The position numbers and the translations under genes were made by a program. Shown here piece by piece: positions 1-11,290 of a stretch of DNA of 64,000 nt; within the stretch, counting starts at the first letter, position 1; each line of letters opens with the position of its first letter. The stretch is from Rallus limicola (taxonomy: Eukaryota; Chordata; Aves; Gruiformes; Rallidae): NCBI GenBank assembly GCA_022605955.1, contig JAKCOZ010000020.1, positions 4,701,001 through 4,765,000 on the forward strand. Direction: 5' to 3'. The notes under the pieces were generated by a model, which had not been told where the DNA came from, did no database searches, and worked only from the letters and a program-made list of their open reading frames with translations.

Positions 1-3000
1 TATTTTAAACACTGAGGATGCGGTGGGCAGAGCCAGCAGATAGAACTTAAATGGCCCATCGGTGTGTAAACGGAAGGAGGGAGGAGGTGGATGTGGAGGA
101 GAAGCTCCAGCTCAACATCAGAAAGCACTGGGGAGGGTGTGTGTGTTTGGGAAGTATCCGAATTGCCTGACTGGGGTACAGCCATCCTCTCGTTTGGCTT
201 GTCTTTTGCTGTGGGTTTTTCTTTCCTTTTCTTTCTTGATGGGATATTTCTGTTCCAGGCTACAAATAAGGAAATGTCAAATCCTCTGCAAGAGGCCCAG
301 TGCACGGTGGTGGGCTGGTTATGGACTTACCCTTTCTTGAATTAAGAAAGAAATTGAAAACTTTTTAAAACGGGTTTCAACGTGGCTTCAAAATCCCCCG
401 TGGGTGCCACTTCTGCTGAGCCGTGGCTGGACGCTTGTCCTCAGAGCTGTACCTACTTGTTGGCTTGCACAAGAGTGAGTTTGTAGTTCTGCTGACCTTG
501 CTTGCCTCCTGTTCCCACATCCAGCCTGAGCTAGCTGGTTTCTTGGGTTTTCTGGGATTTGCTGTGTTTTGTAATCGAGCTGTTGAGTATCTTACCCATC
601 TCTCGACTTGCTTGCAGGGGCTGTCTGTCTGTGTGGCCCTGAAGTTTTCTGTAGCTGTCTACCAGTTCTCTGGGAGATACTTGGAGTCCTGCACACCATA
701 GTGTCTTTCCAAGGAGTAGCTTTGGATGTGTGTTTGACTTTTGTTTTAATAGCCTAGACGGTGCCTTTTGGCAATGAAATGGTTCAGAACTCACTGAAAC
801 AGAGAAGATGCTGGTGTAGCATGGCTTGGGATCAGCTTCTTGATTATGTTTTACTTCTGATTTGTTTCTCCAAAAGGCTGATGAAATGCTTCCCTGCTGC
901 CCTCTGTGTTTATTTTGTTTCATTTTTGTTTTTCCTTTTGAAGCCATCCCTAGCACGGGCTTTCTACGTCCCTGGCTAATTACCATGTGCCAGCTCTGGG
1001 TGTGTGTAACCTCTGTTCTCTCTTGCTGACGTGGGCTCCTGAAGTCCTTGGGAGACAATCTGCTGCTGGACTTCCCGATCTGGTTGGAGGAGCGCTGCCT
1101 GGGAATGCCAGCCTTTGCACAGGTCCTTGGATGAGTCTTCTTTTTCCACCACCTCCCTTCCTTGTGTTCCTCATCCAGCATCCTTCAGTACCTACGTTGG
1201 TGCCACGTGCTTCCTTGTTTTGCCTGCGTTAGGAGCGTTTTCTGACGTTCTGAGCGTGTTCCAAAGACGCAGCTTGGCCCTGCAAAGCTTTTTCTCTGCT
1301 GCAGGCTCCGCTTGTAGAGACAGGTATGCCTGGTGTGTCATCTTCCCTGGGGCTGGGTGTGTTTTCCAAGGCTGGTGGAGCAAGAGGGTGTTCAGCCCTG
1401 GCCACGTCGCTGTGGGTGTAGGATGCTGGGAGCTGCTGTAGGATCCACACACGGGATTGAGTTACCCGGACGATTCGCTTCCGTGGCCACAGAATTAGTT
1501 GGTGGGTGGGGGCAGGTTGATCAAACAAACCTGCTTCCACTAATTGTCAGGCTTCTGAGTGTGGTGCTGGGATTTTTTTAAATTGTTTTTATATTCTGTG
1601 AAGTGTGTAGTGTGCATGGCCAAACAGTTTAATCAGCTGTGGGAACTGCTGGAGATAACTCGCTGGGATGTCTCTGGGAATCGCTGTGCCCAAGCAGGCA
1701 GGAGTGCCCGTGAGCACAGCCTGGGTATGATGTTGTCACATCAGAGATGAATGTGATCTTGCAGCTGACTGGTTTGTAGGCTGGCTGTGTGCTGATGGGA
1801 ACCAGTCCCTGACCTGGACGAGGTGTGCCATGGGCACGTCGGAGCAGAATCCAGCTGCACACTTGAGTTTGGGCATTCTGGGGATGCCCACACAACTTGT
1901 GAACCTGCCTCCTTCACCCAGATCAACATTTTGTGAGTTTCTGTTGCAGGAGAGACCTTACACCTTACACTGATGAAGTCATTGCTTCATGAGCTGTGTT
2001 CTAATTTGTTAATCTTTGGGTCTTCTCCTCTTCTACTTGCCACCCCAAGATGTTTCTGTGGCCATGAATGCTTACAGTTTATAAACCCACAGTGTTTCTA
2101 AAGTTATGTGGGCTCTGTGGGTGTGGAAAGGTTTGTGATGGTCTGTTAGCACATGTTCAGAGGTTGCTAATAGGTGATATTCCCAGACATGGGGCTTTAA
2201 ATCCTGCTCTCTTTGACTTTGTAGAGTCTGGTGTCCACGTCAAGTTCCCAGTCCTGGCAGGAAAGTCGCCATGTCTGGATGCCTTGCCATGGCTGAACAT
2301 GCGCTTCCCAGACTACAGGCACTACCTGAGTGATGGTTGAGGAGCTCTAAGTGGCTGCAAGCTCTAGATGGAGCAGAATTGAAGACCCACCTTGGAATAA
2401 CGGAGGTTATAACAGCAAAGTTCTGCCTTTTGCTTCTAGCTTTATTAATAAGAACCAAAATTAGCTTGCTGATGTATTTTTTCCTCGTGCTCGTGGTGAT
2501 TTTCTGAGGTCTGATCTGCATTCTTCCTTGGTTTGTCCCTGTGTGTAAGAGGATTGTATTTGGAGCTGGCTCCTGCTTCATCCTGACACCCAGCCTTGTA
2601 CACATCCTGGTCTTGCAGCCTGTCCGGAGGCTGTACGTGATGGAGTGGTTTTAATCGGTTGTGAATTGTTAAAGGTCAAGGGTATTACTGCAGAAGCCTC
2701 ATTTAAAAAAAATACAAGCACCCTGTGAGAGGTGCTGTGGGTTATTTTCTTTAACTCCTTCGATTTGGGGCTTGAGAAGAAAAAATATTAAATGATGTCT
2801 TAAAGCTGAATAAAGAAGTCAGTATTGGGAGCTTTAATGCCTTACAGATGCTGTGGGGTTGCAGGGTTTTATTTTAAATTTAACAATGGGAGTTGGAGTG
2901 GCTCCAGCACTGTAAAGAATAGCCTCTTTAATTAAGGGTTTAAGCTGGAAGAGCATGTGTAGTGTGATGCCATTTTAAAGTTTCAGCGGGGCTTTGTAGT

Positions 3001-5270
3001 TGTAACTTGTTATTCCCCATCTTGGATCACACATCTGCGTGTCTGGGGTCGTGGAGGGGAATGCTCCTTGCCCAGAGAAAGGAGGTTGATCTGGGTGAGG
3101 GTAACAAGGTTTCTGTGGAGGTTTTAGCTCTGACTTTTTAATTATCTTCTCTTTTCTGTGCCTCCTGAAGCCTGTGTTGAAGGTGCTGTGTCTTTGCAGG
3201 CACGGGCACACGGTGCATTACACCTGGGAGGAAACAACAGCTTTGTTTTTCCCAAGTAGGTTTTTTTCTCTTTTTAGGTTGGGGTGGGGGGAAGGTATTT
3301 TCCAGCCATGTTCTTAGATGTTGGGAAGGAGGTTGTGGGGTGTTGGACAGGAGAGCAGGATCTCGGGTCTCAGTTCTCCATGGCTTGTTTGCCTGCTAAT
3401 CTCTGGGGTGGAACCTAGAAAATTTAGCCATTAAAGATAAGTTAATTATTCTTCTGTAGAATGTGTAAATGTTGCAGCCATGAGTTCTCATCTGAAAAAA
3501 AAAAAGCTTTAAGAAATTTAAGGTGATGTCTCTTAACTTCAGCCTGTTCTCAGCTCCCAGGGCTCAGGGCAGATGCCCTGTGCCAGTTCTCCCTCTCTCC
3601 CCCATGTGCAGCTCCTCTCTCCCCTGGCTCTGCAGTAGCACAACGTGTGTTGTAGTTATCAGAGGCAACAGCTGCTACTTTTGGTCATCTTGGACACTTT
3701 GCTCTAAGGACCAGCATCTGCCAGGGTTTGCTGCATCCTGGTTTGTGCTAAGGCGGTTGCTTGGCTTGTTTTTGATAGCTGCTGTGAGAATTGAGGTGCA
3801 GCCTCATAGCAAAGGCTGAGTAGCTGCGAGCCTGCTGGGTACCAAGGAACCTTTATGGTTTGCATTTAGTGTCTCCTAGTATGTTTATACCCATAAAATA
3901 ATTAATTGAACTAGAGCTCTGAGCAGTGTTATCACCTTTGCACATTAAAAAAATCATAATCATGTTCTCAGACTTAATGAGATTTAGAAAGAAATGGTCT
4001 GTCTGTCTTTTTTCCTCTTGTTGGCCTTCTGGTTTTCCGAGTGTTAAAGGCTCTCATGGGTTTGTATGTTGAAGCCTTTTCTTGAGACCTTGAAGGCACC
4101 AGCCACCAGTGTAGAGCAGGAGCCTCTGGGTTTCCCAGAGCTGCTTCCAGACTCAGAGCTGGGTTGGAAATGCTGGCAACGCTCCTTTGAGTGTTGAGGA
4201 GGGAGCTAACCGTGTTTTTTGTGGTAGCCTTGGCTCTGCTGTTTTTTAATTTTCTTTTTAATTTCCATTGTTTTCTTTGCTTATTTGCTAACTTGCAGAA
4301 ATTGAGCAAATTGCAGAGGATCTCCCAGCCCTCAGGAGGAGTTTTGCTCAGAGCTGTGCTGAGCCAGCACATGGCAGTGGCACCCGCTGAGCTCCTGCTC
4401 GGAGGTGTCCATGAGGCTGGTGGGATGGACTTGCTGGTCAGGGTCTGTGCTGGGGCCTGGAGGTAGTGGGGTTGTCCTGCACAGCTTTCGGTGGTGTTAA
4501 GGGTAAATCTTAACCCCTCGTGATCTTGGGAGCTGTTGGTGTTTGTGTTGGCTGGTCATTTTATTAGGAATTGGTTGAAATTCAATTGGGAGGCTGCTGA
4601 ACTTGTGCAGTCTTCACTAATCATTGACTTGAATGATGTCTTGGGTGTCTCCTCCTCTGAGTCTTGCTGCTGGTCCCCAGGCTCTTTGGGGTGCATTTGT
4701 GGTTTTAACTCTTTGGAGTAAACCAAAAGTACACATGGGCATCTCCAGAGCAGTCATTTGTCTAAGATGTCCCTGGAACTCTATCCTGAAAGATTGGATG
4801 AACTCTCCCAGAACTTTGAGAGAGGAGATGGAAAGCACCTTGCTTCCCCACACCTCTGCAAATCCCATCTGGAGCCTGTCAAGCCTCATCACACACTGCC
4901 TGCACAGGAGGGCAAGGACAAACTCTCACACACCAGTGTTGCTTGGCTGGCTGTTTTCTCTCAAGCTGGGCTGGCTGAGAGGAGAACCTCCCGTGCAGCT
5001 CAGAGCGAACACGGCGGATCAAACCTACCTGCTGAGTAACAGCCTGAAATAAAGCTGGAAAATCCCAAACCTCGCTCTGAGTCAGTGGCAGGTACTGCAG
5101 ATGCTGTGCTGGGGAGAGCTCACCAAATCCATTAAACAGGAAACAGTCCCCACGTGCTGTCCCCAGGAAGACGAGCATCCCCCGTGCCATCACCCACCAA
5201 CCCCCGACCCGCTGTGGTGCGGGAAGGAAACGGTTAAAGGAGGAGAGGTTGTCGAGTTGGGTTAGCCATC
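1..5270. other. Intron 1 or 5' flank, no feature recognised
   Basis: Mixed unique sequence, with T-rich and A-rich tracts (for example around 3482-3510). The open frames on both strands show no recognisable protein family, and no CR1 or LTR was seen. The true NCOR2 exon 1 is non-coding in vertebrates and could be upstream of the window or hidden here. Confidence 0.5.
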
Positions 5271-5307
5271 AGATAGCTAATATTTTAGAGGTTTTTCAGA
5301 GCTAAGC

Positions 5308-5639
5308 TATAAAAAGGCTGTAGCAGTATTTCAACTCGCCCATTGTCTGCTGGAAGCCAGCCAGCGTTGCCATGCCGACGAGGAATTATTACTTGCTGCC
5401 AGAGCTGGAGGAAAAGCTCATACTTTTGGCTTCAAAACAGGAGGGGTGGACTTATGTAATCCACTGTGTTTATAGGCTGAGACTGGCAGGAGCATTGAGA
5501 AATAATTACAGGCTTTCCATTTCATTTCCAGCTTGGTTTTAAGGCTGTGTGGCCTCTCTTTATTTATTTATTTTGAAGTTGAAGAGGGTGGCTGCTAAAG
5601 ATGCAGGAGATTGCAGAGGTGATGCGGGGATGCTGCTAG
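5308..5639 (+). promoter_or_regulatory. Candidate alternative promoter and non-coding first exon
   Basis: A TATAAAAA box lies at 5308-5315. About 330 bp downstream is a perfect vertebrate splice donor, AG|GTAAGT, cut after 5639. A transcript starting 25-30 bp after the box would give a first exon of about 300 nt that could splice to the NCOR2 acceptor at 29553. It would contain a 56-codon ORF from ATG 5372 to TAA 5542 with no recognised homology, which would then be an upstream ORF. Box and donor are seen; transcription and joining to NCOR2 are inference. Isolated TATA boxes and donors also occur by chance. Confidence 0.25.
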
Positions 5640-6445
5640 GTAAGTACCCCCCCTTCCTTTCCCTCTCCGGGCTGCTTTTGTTTTGGTGGCGTTTTGTCTT
5701 GAGACCTAAACTAGGCCACAGCAGAAAGAAGTTGCTTTGAAAAACTGGGACTTGGCCCAGCGACACAGAAACAGTGTTTAGTGCTGGAGAGGCTGAGGAG
5801 ACACTTCTGCGGTTGTCCGGAGGTGGCCGGCTGTTTGCCGACGGGGAGGTTGAAGTGTGAGGGTTTTGTGAGCCTCTGCTGCTTTTTGAGGTGAGGTTTT
5901 TCTTCTAATCCCTCCAGCCCTTGTTGGCTTGGAGCGTGGGGTTTTTTTTGGGAGGAAGGGAGTGACAAGGAAAAAGGAGAGAAAAAGTTTTCAGTGGTTT
6001 GTTTTGGTTTTGTTTTTGTTGGTTGGGTTTCTTTCCCCCTGAACGTCTTGGTCAGCCGGAGAGAGATTCGTTGGTGTGATCCAAGCAGTTCTGCTGATGT
6101 TTGGTGCTTTTGAGAGGTGAATTGCAAAGTTTAGCCTGTAATTAATGTGGGTTTGTTCGTCCTGGGAACAGTCAGCAGATGATGCTGTAATTTGGGTTTG
6201 CCTGAAAAGCAGCGCGCGGTGTGTTTTGACTTGGGTCAGGCCAGTGGGAGTTCGCAGCTGCTGTTTTTTGCACTGGCTGTTGCAGGAAGGGAATTAGTGT
6301 TGCTGGTGAATGAACTCTGCTCACAAAACTTTAAGGACAAGTGATTTTGCTGGCTCTGAGGGTCGTGCTCCTGCAGTCCTGGGATGCTTTGGTATGGTGG
6401 GAATTCCTTACTGGGGAGAGATCGCAGGGTTGTGCTTTGGCTGTT
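5640..6445. other. Intronic sequence, nothing recognised
   Basis: Pyrimidine-rich stretches (5646-5700) and GT-rich sequence near 5935-6040. No repeat family or exon was identified. Confidence 0.4.
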
Positions 6446-6616
6446 GCTGAGGGGTGGGGGAGATGCTGAGGGGTGTGGGGATGCTGAGGGGTGGGGGTGG
6501 GTGGGGATACTGAGGGGTTGGGGGGGGGATGCTGAGGGGTGGGGGGGGTGGGGATACTGAGGGGTTGGGGGGGGATGCTGAGGGGTGGGGGGGGGATGCT
6601 GAGGTCGGGGGGGATG
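6446..6616 (+). repeat. G-rich minisatellite
   Basis: Tandem variants of an 18-24 bp unit, GATGCTGAGGGGTGGGGG or GATACTGAGGGGTTGGGG, arranged partly as a 47-bp higher-order unit (the GATACTGAGGGGTTGG phase recurs at 6506 and 6553). Many G runs of four or more lie on the + strand, which is the NCOR2 RNA strand. The Pro/His-rich open frame on the opposite strand is a by-product of the repeat. Confidence 0.85.
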
Positions 6617-7550
6617 TGAGGGCTGGAGCGAGGCAGTGTTGGTGCTGGGTGGTGGGGCTGGGCTGTGCCTCACTTCTTCAGTAAACAGGAGTAGAGTTAC
6701 AACTGCAACTTTTTAGACCCCTGACACTGGGTGTCAAGCTCCTAAGAGTGGACAGAACGTGGTTTTGGGGGGGCTGTGAAGAATGCTTTGATATGCTGCG
6801 GATGCTAAAGACGTATAGAAGCCACAGTGGGCTGCAGTGGGGGTTTGGGAGTGGTTTTTTTATGGTTTCCATCATTGCATGGTGCCCTGCTAGGGAGTTC
6901 CTTTCTCAGCCCATGCTAATCTGACTTTTTGCTGTTGCTGGATGCTGTGTGCAGTTTAAATGTCTCTGCTGCCGTGCCAGTGTGCTCCAGGGAGCGGAGT
7001 CTGATGTGGCCAGCATGTTTAACTTCAGAGATACCCAGCTTTTCTGGGATGGGTACAGCCCCCCACCAACAGGTTCAGGTCCTGCCTTGAGATACCAGGC
7101 ACCTTGGTGGAACTGATGAGGTACATGAGGGACTGTCAGCTGTGGACACAACCTGTTTTTTCCCTGGCTCCCTGCAGTTACCAGGAAATCCCTGGGGGAG
7201 CGGGGGGGCACACTTCAGTTTGGGAATGTCCCTTGGAACAGCAGGTTTGACTGGCGTTGTCAGAGGCACATGAGTGTGTTATACAAAATAATTCAGTAAT
7301 TTAATGATCCATAATGCTGCTCTAATCCCTACCACAGATGCTGTTGGACTCCAGGCGAGTTAGATTTGTTCCTGCGAGGCTTTTTCTTCTTCCCCTTCTC
7401 TTCCTCTGGGATTGGTGCCAAGATGAGCTGTATGTTCTGTTCTTAAGAGCTATGAGTAATGTATGTGTGAATCTATAACATAAGTAATAAGAGTATATAA
7501 AATGTGTGAGTATGCAGGATTCGTGTAGCCAGAGCGCCTCACGCGTGCTC
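6617..7550. other. Intronic sequence, nothing recognised
   Basis: Unique sequence including an AT-rich stretch at 7440-7505. No repeat family or exon signal strong enough to report. Confidence 0.4.
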
Positions 7551-7577
7551 TGTGTGTGTGTGTGTGTGTGTGTGTGT
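7551..7577 (+). repeat. (TG)n microsatellite
   Basis: 27 bp of uninterrupted TG dinucleotide repeat, likely polymorphic. Confidence 0.95.
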
Positions 7578-7684
7578 TCACAAACAGGGTGTGATGCACA
7601 GCTGGGCACAGTTAGTGACAGGCATTGCAGGTAGTGCTCACCCCAGAGCGCGATCTGGTGGCCTGACCCCAGAGTGCTGTGATC

Positions 7685-7925
7685 ACCTGGGTTGGAAAAG
7701 ACCCTTTTGATCATTGAGCCCAACCACAGCCTAACCCTGCCTGGCCCATCTCTAGATCCGTGTCCTTAAGCACTTCATCCACATTAAATACCCTCAGGGA
7801 TGGTGACTCCACCACCTCCCTGGGCAGCCTGTTCCAATGCCTGACAACCCTTTCAGTACAGAAATCCTTCCTGATACCTCACCTAAATCTCTCCCCTGGT
7901 TCGATTTTAAGCCATTTCATGTGCA
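7685..7925 (-). mobile_element. CR1 LINE 3' fragment
   Basis: Reads in reverse as the 3' untranslated part of CR1. The GTTGGAAAAGACC and GAGCCCAACC motifs are followed by the GGTGACTCCACCACCTCCCT and GGGCAGCCTGTTCCAATGCC blocks. The terminal octamer repeats are missing, so the 3' tail has decayed. Dead 5'-truncated copy without ORF. Confidence 0.9.
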
Positions 7926-7945
7926 AACAGCTCAAGAGGTTTGGT

Positions 7946-9200
7946 TAGAGCAGGTGGTTTGGCTATTTAAGTGCCCTTTTGGAGGAGTTACAGATTAGGC
8001 AGAGTTGGAAGTCCCTCCCTGCACTTAGGGGGGAGGTCAGCCTGAAGGAAGATGGGAGGAGATGCTTGCACCATAGCCTGATGTTTCCTGAGCAGCTGGC
8101 AGAGCAGTGGGGTGCCCAGTGGTATTGGGGGGCTGTGGCTTGGTGTATGGGGTGCTGGGGTCCCACTGCACAGCCCCATGTAGGTGCTGCTCCAGAAGCT
8201 GCTGTATGTGTGATGCTCTCCAAGGCAGACCTGCTGCTAATGGGATTTTATTATTGTTTTCTCTTCTTTTTTAGATGAATAAAACGGGCTTTCTCTCATA
8301 ATTTCTTTTTATTTGAAAAATGAGAAGGTGGCAAGTAGCCAATTCCCCCACCTCCCTCTTCCCAGCTCTGATGAGGTCATTGCCTCTTAAAGTTTATACC
8401 ATGCACTGCCAGACGTGGCTGGAGGAGCAAACAGGCAACAAATGGCTCCTTGGAGGTGGCTGGGAGTGATGACCGCCGGGCCCTGAAACATTACCCAGCT
8501 CTAAGTGACGCCTGGGCAGGGCTTGTGTGTGGTGACAGGGGGTCTGGGGAGAACCTTGTGGGACACAGAGCTGGCTGGGAGCACCCTGGTCCCTGCGGTG
8601 TAAGGTAAGGTAGGACCTGGGATGTTGATGGGGGTTTGGGGGTGGCTGTGCCTTGCTGGGTGGAAGAAGCGTGCTCATGAAGGGCTTGGCAGCAGCAGTC
8701 CTGGTGCTCCTCAGCTCTGGATGCTCTTGCATCCATCTACTCTTCCTTGGGAATTTCCTCAGCACTGTCTTTGCAACAAGGCTGTGAAAGTTCATGACCC
8801 AATGAAGGCTCTCTCCAAGACCTTTGTGTCCCTGGCTGAGTGGCTGCCTGTAGAAATTTTTCTCTTGATTGCTGTGCTGATCTGCTTGTGAATTCCTGAC
8901 CTGTTGTATTGTCCTTGTCTGTCCCCTTCCCCATCCCGATTCTGCTTTCCTCTGTGATGGAGGTGATATGGAAACAGGTGAAGTGGTCCTTGGGCTTTCT
9001 TAGATGCTGCAGCCCAGGAGGATGGATGCTGGGGGCTGTGCAGATCTGTCCTTCTCCTCACAGGCTCTGCTGGGGGATGATGCCTTGATGGTGAGGTTCT
9101 GAGGTGGGGCATTGGCCCAAAACAACACGGCAGTGTGTGCTGGTGCAGGCTCATTCTCCTGGCACGCTGGTGCTGTACACAGCCACTCCAGTGTGGGGTT
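7946..9200. other. Intronic sequence, nothing recognised
   Basis: Unique sequence between two CR1 fragments. The minus-strand frames around 8394-8795 and 8792-9154 are low complexity (Pro, His, Ser) and match nothing I know. Confidence 0.4.
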
Positions 9201-9207
9201 CACTGAA

Positions 9208-9318
9208 CCACAGAACATCAGGAGTTGGAAGGGACTTGGAAAAATCATCTAGTCCAACCCCCCTGCTAGAGCAGGATCACCCAGGCTGAATCACATAGGA
9301 TATTTCAGGGGTGGGCAG
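9208..9318 (-). mobile_element. CR1 LINE 3' fragment
   Basis: Short reverse-oriented CR1 tail: CCACAGAACATCAGGAGTTGG, then AATCATCTAGTCCAACCCCC and GAGCAGGATCACC. Strongly 5'-truncated. Confidence 0.85.
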
Positions 9319-9846
9319 CTGCTTCTGCCATGGCTGATGTAAAGTGAATTGAGGAGGAAGCTGGAAAGGGCTGAAGAGGATGGGAAGATGCAGTTGAGGT
9401 GTCATCTGCAACCTTGGAGGCTTCTGAGTGGAGGACAAATGTTGACTGTCAGGTCAGCCAGCATCTGCAGTGCGTTGCAAGGACACTAACAACCTGGGAG
9501 GAAAGCCTGGGAGAGGCTTCTACTTGCTGATTCAGGGAACTAAGATTGGGGTTGTTTTTTTGTAAAATGAAAGCCAGCAGGTAGCTGTTCTGTGTATAAA
9601 TGAGTGCCCAAGGGCCCTAGGTGCATCACTCAGCAGCCTAGAGCTTCCCAGTGTTGGCTTTGGTCTTGTGCAGGCAGATACAGCTCTGATCCTCCTTGGC
9701 ACCAGAGGTGGACACAAAGTGCAGTTAGAAAGAAGGTAGTAAGAGAGGGGACTTGTGGGGGGCATGTGGCCAACGTGTTGCTCTGCTTTTAGGCATGAAC
9801 TTAAAAAAAGGAAAGATAAAAACTTGCTGTTTGGTCACAGCTTGCT
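9319..9846. other. Intronic sequence, nothing recognised
   Basis: Unique sequence between two CR1 fragments, with no exon or repeat signal. Confidence 0.4.
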
Positions 9847-9847
9847 C

Positions 9848-9932
9848 ACAGAATCCCAGACTGGTCTGGGTTGGAAGGGACCCCAAGGATCATAGAGTTC
9901 CAACCCCCTGCCACAGGCAGGGCACAGTCCAT
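9848..9932 (-). mobile_element. CR1 LINE 3' fragment
   Basis: Reverse CR1 tail with CACAGAATCCCAGACTGG, GGTTGGAAGGGACCCCAAGG and CCAACCCCCTGCCACAGGCAG. Its GGACCCCAAGGATCAT signature matches the copy that ends at 20230, suggesting the same CR1 subfamily. Confidence 0.85.
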
Positions 9933-10530
9933 CCCATGGAGCTCATTTATGCACCCCATTCCTTGCCTCTACTCCTGCACTGCTGCACCCCAACGGTGTC
10001 ACCTGGGCACTTCTTTGTCTTTGTGCTTCTCCTTAGGACTCTCATCAGCTTTTTCTTCTCCTTCTGTCGACATGATACAGTCGCTCCTTGTTAGCCTATC
10101 TTGCTCTTTCCCCTTTCAAGGAAGGGAAGGAACAAGGGAACCAGATCTGATAATTCCAGTGAGTAGAACTGTTCCCCTGAGCCCTTTATAAAGAAATAAA
10201 AAGGCTCTCCTTCTCTCTGCTTCTCTTTGAGTACAAGCACTTTACCCTCTCGGATTCCCTGCAGGCTCCTCATACTGCTAAAATTGAAACATCAAGATGT
10301 CTGAGGCAGCAGGAATTACCATCAGTGTTTTGACACCTGGAGGTACAATTTCTATTAGCTTTTATATAAAAACAACACCAGTTTTGCCAACAGAGTTCTC
10401 GTTAAATAATGCATGAAGACCCTGCTCCTGACAGTAGGGATTTTTCTTTCACTTTCCTGAACTCTTGGATAATGGCTTAATTTTTGTGACCATTGGGGGA
10501 AAAGCTACATGCACTTCCACGTGGAAAAAT
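9933..10530. other. Intronic sequence, nothing recognised
   Basis: Pyrimidine-rich near 10010-10070 and A-rich near 10180-10205. No exon or repeat family seen. Confidence 0.4.
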
Positions 10531-10557
10531 AAATGTATATATATATACACACACACA

Positions 10558-10737
10558 CTCTCTCTCCTTCGTGGCTGCTTCTGCCTAAGCTATTTAGAAG
10601 CTGCTGGTGCCATTTAGAAAGCTGCATGGTCTCTTGTGGGTGATGATGTCATCAGCACTGTTATCAAATCTGCTGATGATGTCATTGATGGAGTAGCTCT
10701 CTGTTGCCTGGTGTGGTGCTTAGTTGGATCCCATTTA
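10558..10737 (+). repeat. 180-bp duplicated segment, copy A
   Basis: Aligns without gaps over 180 bp to 12476-12655. I count 20 mismatches, about 89% identity. Both copies start in a CT run and end at GGATCCCATTTA, after which homology stops abruptly. No TG/CA ends, inverted repeats or target-site duplication were found. Copy A is followed at once by the GT/AT minisatellite. Stop codons in the shared frames and frame-independent differences argue against coding. It could be a local duplication or two copies of an unnamed low-copy repeat. Confidence 0.9.
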
Positions 10738-11290
10738 TGTCTTTTTATGTGTGTATGTCCATATATTTATATAGGGGTGTGTGTATCCATATGGGGGTGT
10801 GTGTGTGTCCATACAGATATATATGGGGGGGGGGGAGAGGTGTCCATATAGATATATATAGGGAGTGTGTGTGTCCATATAGATATATATAGGGAGTGTG
10901 TGTGTCCATATAGATATATATATATATATATAGGGTGTGTGTGTGTCCATATAGATATATATATGAGGGGGTGTGTGTCCATATAGAGAGAGATATATAT
11001 GGGGGGGGGGGGGTGTCCATATAGATAGATATATATATGGGGGTGTGTGTGTGTCTATATAGATACATATATAGGGGGTATATGTGTGTCTATATAAATA
11101 TATAAATGGGGGGGCTGTGTCCATATAGATGTATAGGGGGTGGGCGATTGTCTATATATATGTATAGGGATGGGTTTGTGTGTGTATATATATGTATAGG
11201 GGGGTGGGTAGGTGTGTCCCTATATCTATATATATATGTGTGTGTGTGTGTCCCTGTGTGTGTGTGTGTATATATAGGGACACACACCTG
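10738..11290 (+). repeat. Degenerate GT/AT minisatellite (~30-bp unit)
   Basis: About 550 bp of variant units built as GGGG, then GTGTGTGTGTCC, then ATATAGATATATATAG. Units vary from about 19 to 45 bp through expansion of the G, GT and AT runs; the two most regular adjacent units are near 10861-10925. The array alternates Z-DNA-prone GT, cruciform-prone AT and G-run segments. All three minus-strand frames stay open in long stretches (Tyr, Ile, Thr, His-rich) because the unit lacks stops; these are not genes. Confidence 0.95.

Noticed and set aside
6236..6673. Pro/His-rich minus-strand frame
   Set aside because: Reverse complement of the G-rich minisatellite.
10735..11124. Tyr/His-rich minus-strand frames
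   Set aside because: Produced by the stop-free unit of the GT/AT minisatellite; all three frames are open.
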